Shown here: positions 8,675 to 15,268 of the stretch, one piece after another
How positions within the stretch are numbered: position 1 is the first letter of the stretch
Layout: every line of letters starts with the position of its first letter
DNA from: Neolecta irregularis DAH-3
Taxonomy: Eukaryota; Ascomycota; Neolectomycetes; Neolectales; Neolectaceae
Direction of reading: 5' to 3'
Assembly: GCA_001929475.1 (NCBI GenBank)
Contig: LXFE01002335.1
Span: forward strand, 1-15,268
DNA: 15,268 nucleotides
Notes under the pieces: model-generated
Database searches by the model: none
What the model saw: the letters and a program-made list of their open reading frames with translations, nothing else
What the model was told of the DNA's origin: nothing
Program-made: the position numbers and the translations under genes

Positions 8675-11600
8675 ATGCTTTGGCAGGACAGTATGACTAC
8701 AGATATTGATTCGCCTTCCATGGGAGAACGACCTGAACTCGTATCGAATTCTCACCAATGTATTAACCCTGTGCATCTCCTCTGATACTGACCTCATTAA
8801 AAAGCAAATCCTCAAACCCAACTCTCGATAAATTCCGCGACATTTACATCTGCAGATTCGCGCAATAGTCTTTCTCCTTTATCCGCGCCCGACCCGCCTC
8901 CTGCGCCCAATACCGCTACGACATCTGAGAAACCAAGAGACTCTTTGCAAACTACTGAAACTGGGTATACTTCAGGAAGCAACTCGGATTCTGCGGGTAA
9001 ATCGGTGATTTTCAAAAAACCCAAACCCATCACCTCGACATCGATAAACAAAGTCTTTTTAAACAAAGCAGTGACTTCCTCTTCTTCCCCTTCCCAATCT
9101 CAGACTTCTGGTCTCAAAAAATCGGGAGCCCAGATCTCGCAATGTACGTTTTTCGAGAAATTGATATAGTCTACTTACGCTACAGCGTTACCCAAGTCAT
9201 CATTTGCTTCTCCAACTACCACCTCATGGGGATCCTCAGCAAAATCCCGTCTAGCAACCAAAATCAGCAACTCGCAAGCCGCAAAACGCGAAAATTCTTC
9301 TTCGCCAAAACCATTGGATGGTCGGCATGGCGGTTCTAAGGGATCTGCTGCTGCAGACTCTGTCTGGAATCGCGGAAAAGGTTTGTTCCTAGTCCTTTTT
9401 TTTTCTCTTTTTGTAATTGGCGCAGCTCCAGAAGAAATCGACATGAGTACTATTCATATGGCTGCGAGGCTAGAGTCGAGAGATAAAGACACAGCGGGAT
9501 GGGATGAGGTACTTTTACTAAAACTCTATCTCGTTGACAACTGAGATTGATGATGACGATGACGATTGGGCAGATACTATTGATTTCGGTGACGGAACGA
9601 AGATCACTATTACCCATGAAGATCCAGCTTCTTCTGACCAAACTGTACCTGGAGAACCTCAGTCCGCCCAACCCGGAACTCAATCGGCTTCAACACCAAC
9701 ATCTGCATCTACAAAAGCCGCTACATCGCCGTGGAAACCTATTTCCGCACCAGAACCAGCGTCGATTCCAGTGCAGGCGCCAATAACCCTGCATCCTGTG
9801 TCCCACACGGAGCGCTTTTCAGAAGACATGTTTGATCGTTCATGGAGGCATAAAGGACCTCCAGCTGCCACTCGTTCAATATTTAACGCAAATACTGGAA
9901 AATTTGAACAAGTCGATGAAAGCTCCATAAAAGTAAGAACTCGACAAGCAAGCCGAGGCTCTACACGCGAATTACCGCCCAAGAATCGTATTCCTAGCGA
10001 CAGTAACACAAGTGACCGAGGAAATCGAAGTGGGCGAAGAGCCAGCAACGCGTCGAGTCGACATGCGAGTGTTAATGCTGATGATCTTTCATTTGTATTA
10101 AAATCTTCACCTACGGTTAGCCATGCAGTTCCCGTGTTCGATCAATCTCCCATAGAACCTCAAGTTGATATTGAAACAATTCAGAATTCAATAATGCTTG
10201 ATACGAGGGAACGAGCCAGAAAACGGAAAGAAGAAGAGTTGGCTGCCGAATCCGCCAGAATGCAACGCACGAAACAAAAAGCTGAAGAACTTGCCAAGAA
10301 ATCCGAAGCTTCAAAGGCAGAGAAACTTGAAAAGGAGAAGTTAGACAAAGATCGAGCTGCAACCCAAACTGCTTCTCCAAGAAAAGTCCTACCTCGAAGT
10401 TCACCAACGAGACCAACAGTCGTCATTCCTACGTCTTCAGAAGACATTCAACCGGAAAAAGATTCACCAAGAAAGAGAGCCGCTGGGTTTCGTACAACTT
10501 CAGCAAAAACAAAACTTGTTACGGTCTCAAAATTCCAACCTGTAGAACCCTCTTTACTACCTCCTTCCATACCTTGGAGATCATCTTCTCAAACAGCCGG
10601 GCCGAGTGGATCGAAAGCTCCAGACTCTATATTACAGCGGCAGAAACCAATCTCTTCTTCGCCTCCTCCGTTGCAAAAACCTTCTTCGAACTCTAGCTTT
10701 GACGATCGACAGTCATTATCAGACTTTTCTCGAAAGACGCCAACAGCTTTGATGGAATCAGATCTTGGATCTACTACCAATCCTCGAAAACAGAAATGTG
10801 CCAAAGCTCGATCGGTAACTCAAAATAATAGTTTGTCGCTGATCAATTGTAGCCTGTTCAACCTGATCGAATGAATGCATGGAATGCATATGCATCAAAC
10901 ATTCAAAGAGAAGAACAAATTGCAAAAGACCGTACTGTTCCAGAAAATCGAAAAGATTCCGTAGTCAACGTTAAATCTATAAACCAACCACGTCTTCAAA
11001 ACAACTGGAGAAAAGTTCACATTCTGGAAAATGGAGAACGCAGTTATGGTGAAAATGTAGTAAAGGTCATTGATCCCAAGAAAGATAGTCCGGTTAAACA
11101 AGGAGATGCACATCCGGCTTATAATCCATCATCGAGGTCAACTTCGAGATACTTTCCTTCAGAATCGGCAAAGTCTGCGATTTCAGCTCATCTCGGACTT
11201 GATTTGAAACGAAATTCGTCAAAGACAGCAGATGAACATCCTCAAGATCCCGCTACAAAAATTGAACTTACTTCGTCAACTTTGTCCACGATTGTAAAAC
11301 TCCCACCAGCAGGTCGAGAGGCACTTCATGGTGGTATCTCACATTTTTCTCCTACTCTGACCCCGCCTTCATCTCCTTCAAAAAGTCTGCATGGTTCGCC
11401 TCGGTATGCACATCCTTCAATGAGCTCGTTCACCAGTACAATGCAAAGAATAAAGGAGCGGATGCATTATAGACCAGCAAATCCAAAGCCTCGGGCTGCA
11501 TCCCCAGAAACCAGCCTCAACGAAGCAACGGTCTCGCCTAGTCTAACATTCTCGGCACCGAGCAGTATTGCTGTCAAAATGCCTTCAATCAGATTAGTCA

Positions 11601-11986
11601 ATCATTGCAAGATGAAGGAACTTGACTCGTGGAACCTGCATATGAGGATTGATTTCCCTGTCGAACAAGCGGTCGTGAACATCCCAGAGGATAAGCGAAA
11701 GCTTCATGTGTCAAATTTCGAGTTTGGGATTTGCTATCCAAAGGAAGCGGCGGACTTGCTCCCGCTATCACGAGACGAACTTCTATTTCAAGTTTTCCCT
11801 ATGGCCAGTCAACTCCAAATTCAAATTCCCGGCATGCCTGAACCTATCAAAATCTGCAAGCCTCGCTTGCAGATTCATAAAAGATCCTTTTTGGGTAAAC
11901 GAGGAGGAAGGAAAGGACCCAATTCTAGTCGAGCAGAAGATGGACCATGGAGAAAGGAGAGTCCCATTGTTGATTCTCCGAATTAG
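8675..11986 (+). CDS. Large Ser/Pro-rich, mostly disordered protein, function unknown
   Basis: I do not recognise this protein. Six exons: 8675-8759, 8805-9143, 9186-9380, 9426-9508, 9546-10814, 10853-11986. Total 3105 nt, 1034 residues. Introns are 45, 42, 45, 37 and 38 nt, GT-AG. Visible features: Ser/Thr/Pro-rich stretches throughout; scattered aromatic islands (TSWGSS, SVWNRGK, SPWKP); an acidic patch GWDE-I-DDDDDDW (about 231-242) followed by DFGDGTKI; ERFSEDMFDRSWRH (about 324-336); a strongly charged Lys/Glu helix, probably coiled coil, at about 445-495; many RSSP/SPRK-type basic-Ser-Pro sites that could be phosphorylated; and a less repetitive C-terminal part (WNLHMRIDFP, HVSNFEFGI) with a basic KRGGRKG end. 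There is no membrane segment or catalytic motif. Such composition is common in cytoskeletal, RNA-granule or signalling scaffolds, but that is only inference. The start is uncertain: ATG 8693 in the same frame is an alternative, and there may be a 5' exon. Confidence 0.75.
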
Positions 11987-12172
11987 CTTTTGTGCATTTG
12001 TTGTATATGATATGATTTTTGATGGACGATAGTAATATCTTTGTTCGCTTTTTTATCATATTGTGTATATCCTGGCCTTTTCGAGATTTGTAAAAAGATG
12101 ATGAAACAGTCGCTTTTTCCACCCAACCATCTTTTCATCTTTTCATTGGATTTCTCATTCTACCGGTAATCT
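11987..12172 (+). other. 3' flank of the Ser/Pro-rich gene and possible 5' part of a non-coding transcript
   Basis: AT-rich, no coding frame. T-rich runs near 12049-12056 fit the 3' end of the preceding gene. A pyrimidine-rich stretch with repeated CTTTTCAT (about 12130-12145) leads to a consensus 5' splice site, GTAAGT, at 12173. A perfect box C match (ATGATGA, 12098-12104) has no partner box D at a sensible distance, so I do not call a snoRNA here. Confidence 0.3.
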
Positions 12173-12204
12173 GTAAGTACTCTTCAAATATTCTCATTCA
12201 ATCG

Positions 12205-12286
12205 AATAATATGATGCTCTGCAAGTTGGGAATCTCTCTGAACTACATATTGTAGAAAATGATTTAACTTGTTCTGATTTACTATT
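12205..12286 (+). ncRNA. Candidate box C/D snoRNA in first intron-like segment
   Basis: In order: 5' stem AATAAT (12205-12210); box C ATGATGC (12211-12217, one mismatch to RUGAUGA); D' CTGA (12238-12241); C'-like AATGATTT (12258-12265); box D CTGA (12274-12277); and 3' stem ACTATT (12281-12286), which pairs with the 5' stem at five of six positions. The 82-nt size and spacing suit a C/D methylation guide. The ten bases TGGGAATCTC just before D' are complementary to GAGATTCCCA, a segment I recall from fungal large-subunit rRNA. The pairing stops one base before D', and the nucleotide chosen by the D+5 rule is not a modified site I know from yeast. The target is therefore unproven. Confidence 0.45.
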
Positions 12287-12409
12287 TCTTTTCATATTTC
12301 TTTTCATCTCAGCCTTAGTCTGACACAAAGCTTACCGTCATAGTGTTGCCGTTGATTAAGCTGGTGCTGAAATGGCACAAGCAGCAGGTGTGTACTGCTT
12401 TCCTTTCAG

Positions 12410-12489
12410 GATCATGTTTTCTTGGGAAATGCTATGATTATAACAAGTCATGCACCACTCTGCTCTTTGTGATGATTGACTCCACATAA
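12410..12489 (+). ncRNA. Candidate small RNA in second intron-like segment (H/ACA-like, or second C/D)
   Basis: Hairpin 1: GATCAT (12410-12415) pairs with ATGATT (12434-12439) around an inner TTTTC/GGAAA stem. It is followed immediately by ATAACA (12440-12445), a full match to the H box ANANNA. Hairpin 2: AGTCA (12446-12450) pairs with TGACT (12477-12481), followed by ACA at 12484-12486, three bases before 12489. The order hairpin-H-hairpin-ACA is right, but both hairpins are shorter than usual for eukaryotic H/ACA RNAs. A competing reading is a C/D RNA: box C GTGATGA (12469-12475) with CTGA at 12546-12549, although that CTGA is also a plausible branch site. Only one reading can hold. Confidence 0.25.
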
Positions 12490-12590
12490 ATGAGCATATT
12501 TTTATGACTTGATCACTATTTCTTGCTGGAATATTGAATCGAGTGCTGATATTTTGTAGGTTCTATCTAAAGTGCTCTCTTTTCAATAAA

Positions 12591-12897
12591 TACTATATAG
12601 TGAGTAATACGATTTTGTTCTGGCATGTTCTTTTCCTCACCTAAATCTCCTTTGATATTTTTGCCGGTGTGTCTAATTGTATCTTGTTGAAAATATTTTC
12701 TGCGCAAGATGCCATAAACATCCTCATGTCTACACCAATAATAGCCACAAAGGCACACAAACCTTCATCAAATTGGGCGGCTCTTAAGAAGGTTTTGAAT
12801 ATCTAGGCCTCGAGAAAACTAATTTGATAGAAAATTACACCATCTTCGACGAAACGGAAAAGACTCGATAAAAGATCTCAACCTCGAAAATCAAAGA
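12591..12897 (+). promoter_or_regulatory. Spacer and upstream region of REX4
   Basis: There is no coding gene and no tRNA-like box pattern on either strand. A minus-strand open frame of about 60 codons (12567-12758) has no family features and overlaps the polyadenylation signal of the candidate host transcript. The last roughly 60 bases are purine-rich and lead into the ATG at 12898. Confidence 0.35.
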
Positions 12898-13776
12898 ATG
12901 CCAAAGAGTATGCTTTCACCCACTATATTTTGTTCTATTCTGATAAGTATCAGAGAGACTGCACCTATTGAAGTTTCTACTACGAAAGAATCGCTAAGCT
13001 CGTGGGCTGAAGATAATGATATTTCAAAAGCAGATTTGGAGCTCGCCTATGGGCCTTCATCAAAAGCCCGCGCTGCCGTAACACTCTCTTCGACAGACAC
13101 AAAGTATTATTTCATCCTATAGTAAATACTAACCCAACTCGGCCTGGAAAATATTTGGCCCTTGATTGCGAAATGGTTGGTGTCGGATCAGCCGAAGATC
13201 AAAATTCCGTTTTGGCGCGAGTTTCAATTGTGAATTATCACGGAAATGTAATACTGGATACCTTTGTCAAACCCAGGGAGAAAGTCACGGATTGGAGGAC
13301 ATGGGTGAGCGGAGTGAGTCCCAGGATGATGACTCAAGGTTAGCAATACCCCAAAAGTCTTTTTATTGACTTATCTAATAGCAAGAGAGTTTGACGACGT
13401 TCAACAAGAAGTAGCTCAGTTGTTAGACGGGAGTATACTAGTTGGACATGCGGTTCATCATGATTTGCAAGCATTGTTACTTTCACATCCGCGAAAAATG
13501 ATCCGAGATACTTCATTGCATAAACCATTTCGCTCAACCTCAAAAGGAAAAACACCTGCGCTGAAAAAGGTTGTAAGGGAGACTCTGGGCATCGAAATTC
13601 AGGGTGGAGAACACTCTTCGGTACATCTTTTGAAATAGTTCGGTTTGTACTAAATGACTTAGATAGAAGATGCAAAGGCCACAATGCTTCTTTATCGTAG
13701 CCACAAAGCTGAATTCGAAACTGCTCATCGCAACAGATATCAAGACCGAAACAAGGACTCGCAGAATACAGAATGA
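12898..13776 (+). CDS. REX4: RNA exonuclease 4 (REX4-type DEDDh exonuclease)
   Basis: Nucleolar 3'-5' exonuclease of the REX4 family, linked to pre-rRNA processing. Exons: 12898-12907, 12956-13103, 13142-13338, 13382-13620, 13663-13776. Total 708 nt, 235 residues, compact for the family. Catalytic set: D and E in [11 protein letters not shown] in [11 protein letters not shown], and H then D in GGEHSSIEDAK, so the DEDDh site is complete. Also seen are [15 protein letters not shown], and HPRKMIRDT followed by HKPF, and before the domain [17 protein letters not shown], like the pre-domain segment of fungal REX4. Intron 1 (48 nt, or 46 nt by the first of two AGs) is a multiple of three and open, so it could be read through. 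Intron 2 appears to end in CG rather than AG (separate entry). Introns 3 and 4 (43 and 42 nt) are canonical. The N-terminus is the least certain part. Confidence 0.9.
13104..13141 (+). other. REX4 intron 2 with GT-CG ends
   Basis: The frame through STDTK (ending 13103) must join [12 protein letters not shown] (from 13142). The intervening 38 bases begin GTATT and contain a perfect TACTAAC branch site (13127-13133). They end CTCG, directly before the G that completes the Lys codon. No AG within range of the branch site gives a correct frame. This is either a non-AG acceptor or an A-to-C change or error in the sequence. Confidence 0.6.
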
Positions 13777-14012
13777 CCATTATACTAGTCAAGCTTCAAA
13801 GAGCCAAAGAAAGTGTATTTACAATTTCTGGGGCAGAGCGGGAAATAGCAGGCAATAGTGTTCAACTATTTGTCTATCTATTTGGTAATGTATTATACGT
13901 TACATCCTAGAAACAAACTCCATTTATGCGACGACCATGTCTTTAAGCTTTTTGCAAGTTCGAGAGGGCTAAAGGATAGTAGTGCAAGAGATCATTTGTG
14001 CCCGGCAACCCG
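13777..14012. other. Spacer between two converging genes
   Basis: These 236 bases lie between the stop codons of REX4 (plus) and the membrane-protein gene (minus). They must hold both 3' ends. I see no RNA gene, repeat or coding signal. Confidence 0.4.
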
Positions 14013-15116
14013 TCAATCCATCTTTTTGTCCATAACAACACATTTTCTGGCAATTTTTCCCTTTGCAAACAATCTTGCCCTCCAAGCTAGCCAAATTCTC
14101 GTCCGTCGAAGCTCAGCATGCTCATCAACGTCATTCCAAGAGCATACATTGTTTACATTTTTAAGCTTCCTTGCAATCTCGATGCAGTCTCGAGCATGAT
14201 CTTTTGATAAATCAAGAATTGAAAGGATAATTGCTCCATTAGGAGGCGGTGGTACGGTAACATTGACGAGTATGTGCTTTTTAAAGTGTATTGATGTAAA
14301 ATGATTGTACTCGATGACTTCAGCATCAAAAGTAGAATTATTGATATAATCAAAAGTATGCAGTAGAAGGCCACCTTGGGCAAGATAATTATGAAAGAAG
14401 CGATCAATATGATAAACGTCGAGCAAAACGATTCGACTATATGTAGGTAAACAGAGCAATGGATGATATAGTTGCAAGTTTGTTTGCTTGCTGTCCCAGC
14501 AGAAACCTCGAGAGTTTACCAGAGTAGGAAATAACGGTTCTTTGGTATCAAATCCCAAGTCTAGAAAAACGTACTCTTTTCAGATTGGATATTTGAGGAC
14601 ATACATTTTCAGTGCTAGACAAGTCAAGTCCCCAGGAATCTGGGATAATGTTTCTGTGGTCGATTGGCTCTATGAAGAGACAAAGGAAGCATACTTTGCA
14701 ATTCCATCTTCAACTGTGACACTGCATTGAAGGAGCAATCTGATAGCCGTGAACAGACGTGGCACTGACCATCCCATAAAACAGTACTCATCCATCATCC
14801 ATATTGTTTCTGTCAAGTCATCCCTTTCTTCAATCTGTCCATAAGAATAATGATGCAAAAGAGTTGCAATTTGAATACGACGACTGGTTAGATAATGCTT
14901 TGAAGGGTATCTGGAGGACGTCGGCACGAACAATTGACGAAGACTATCTTTTGGTATTGAAAGAAACTTGCGGATGATTAATCGTATTCCTATGGTCATT
15001 AAAGTTAATAAGATGATCATAGGAAGCAGAAGATTATATGAAATGGCAGGATTTAGCAAAGAGAGCATCATGGAGTAGGTGGACCAAATCGATATGCACC
15101 TCCGATATGGATTCAT
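14013..15116 (-). CDS. Unrecognised membrane-anchored protein
   Basis: Proposed exons (minus): 15116-14695, 14653-14605, 14560-14520, 14490-14013. Total 990 nt, 329 residues. I do not recognise the family. There is one clear hydrophobic helix near the N-terminus (about 29-49, LLLPMIILLTLMTIGIRLII), preceded and followed by basic residues. Beyond it lies a mixed soluble region with ETIWMMDEYCFMGWSVPRL, SRIVLLDVYHIDRFFHNYLAQGG and a C-terminal AELRRTRIWLAWRARLFAKGKIARK, which is very basic. Without introns the frame meets TAG and TGA. The proposed introns (41, 44 and 29 nt, starting GTATGC, GTATGT and GTAAAC) remove both stops and keep frame, but the 29-nt intron is short and exons 2-3 have no homology support. 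An alternative keeps the sequence through 14519-14491. Upstream exons beyond the hairpin at 15140-15183 are possible. Confidence 0.55.
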
Positions 15117-15139
15117 AACCACCAGGGTTCCTAACCGAC

Positions 15140-15183
15140 TGGACCAGACCGACCAAGACCCCTGGTCTGGTCGGTCTGGACCA
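15140..15183. repeat. Near-perfect 20-bp hairpin (inverted repeat)
   Basis: The left arm (15140-15160) and right arm (15164-15183) are reverse complements except for one mismatch and one extra base, with a three-base loop. The arms are built from GGTCTGGTC/GGACCAGACC units and are GC-rich in an AT-rich surround. It lies 24 bp upstream of the start of the minus-strand membrane-protein gene. It may be a MITE or transposon remnant, or a structured element in the 5' leader. No flanking target duplication is evident. Confidence 0.7.
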
Positions 15184-15268
15184 TCCTATACATTCCAAAA
15201 AGTATTTCTAACAGATATATGTTGCTTGGTTATAATGGAAATTTTTGAATTAACAATGATGTATCTTG

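Larger units (their letters stand above)
12173..12590 (+). ncRNA. Candidate snoRNA host transcript (two introns)
   Basis: Two intron-like segments flank a short exon-like piece. The first is 12173-12312 (GTAAGT to CATCTCAG, 140 nt) and the second is 12388-12559 (GTGTGT to CTGATATTTTGTAG, 172 nt). Both are three to four times longer than any coding-gene intron in this window, as expected when an intron carries a snoRNA. The piece between them (12313-12387) has no useful frame beyond a few codons, and the last part carries AATAAA at 12585-12590. Each intron contains a snoRNA-like element (separate entries). The host exon sequence shows no recognisable protein, so a non-coding host is the simplest reading. 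No homology evidence is available to me. Confidence 0.4.

Noticed and set aside
9534-10874. Treating 9534-10874 and 10871-11986 as two separate genes
   Set aside because: A canonical 38-nt GT-AG intron (10815-10852) joins them in frame with the same composition and no promoter space between them.
12098-12104. A third box C/D snoRNA starting at a perfect ATGATGA
   Set aside because: No box D CTGA occurs before the next element at 12238, so spacing is too long for a C/D RNA.
12376-12489. A small peptide gene starting at ATG 12376, with or without a 22-nt intron
   Set aside because: It is only about 22-31 codons either way, with no recognised family. The GTGTGT donor and GTAG acceptor fit a longer intron better.
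13858-14199. Plus-strand open frame of 113 codons
   Set aside because: It is antisense to the C-terminal part of the minus-strand membrane-protein gene, has no start context and shows no family features.
1-15268. CRISPR arrays, bacterial operons, phage or plasmid features
   Set aside because: No direct-repeat arrays or ribosome-binding sites are visible, and the split genes with mitochondrial targeting signals show nuclear eukaryotic DNA.

Overview
The window is a gene-dense stretch of a eukaryotic nuclear genome, most likely a fungus and probably an early-diverging one. The evidence is a fungal-type Sec1 with a long polar C-terminal tail, a fungal-type ATP synthase subunit f, a nuclear complex I subunit, and very short GT-AG introns with CTAAC, CTGAY or TACTAAC-like branch sites. 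I cannot name a species. Most genes are split, and I rebuilt them by hand from splice signals, family conservation and reading frame. Every final model has a coding length divisible by three.

Layout. Bases 1-539 hold a degenerate transposon-like coding relic and the 3' flank of the next gene. Sec1 (minus, 540-2959, ten exons, 695 residues) is divergent from the mitochondrial RNA helicase SUV3 (plus, 3061-5245, 716 residues) across a 101-bp shared promoter. Next is a uridine kinase/UPRT-like gene (plus, 5423-7177, eleven exons), which converges to within 35 bp of complex I subunit NDUFS4 (minus, 7213-7812). NDUFS4 in turn is divergent from the ATP synthase subunit f gene ATP17 (plus, 7904-8341) across only 91 bp, so two respiratory-chain genes share one promoter region. 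A roughly 1034-residue Ser/Pro-rich protein of unknown function follows (plus, 8675-11986).

Bases 11987-12897 form the only long stretch without a coding gene. They hold two intron-like segments, one with a good box C/D snoRNA signature and one with an H box-ACA or second C/D signature, and then an AATAAA signal. This looks like a non-coding snoRNA host transcript. REX4, a DEDDh exonuclease of ribosome biogenesis, follows (plus, 12898-13776). It converges with an unrecognised membrane-protein gene (minus, 14013-15116), which has a 20-bp hairpin just upstream of its start.

Themes. Housekeeping genes for secretion, mitochondrial RNA turnover, oxidative phosphorylation, pyrimidine salvage and rRNA processing sit at close spacing. 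About 37 introns were inferred, nearly all 29-60 nt. Three places depart from the splicing norm: a possible 24-nt intron in the uridine kinase gene, a GT-CG intron in REX4, and an in-frame intron-like insert in SUV3. I see no convincing novel defence or metabolic system. The best leads are the snoRNA host candidate, the splicing oddities, the degraded UPRT domain and the two orphan proteins.
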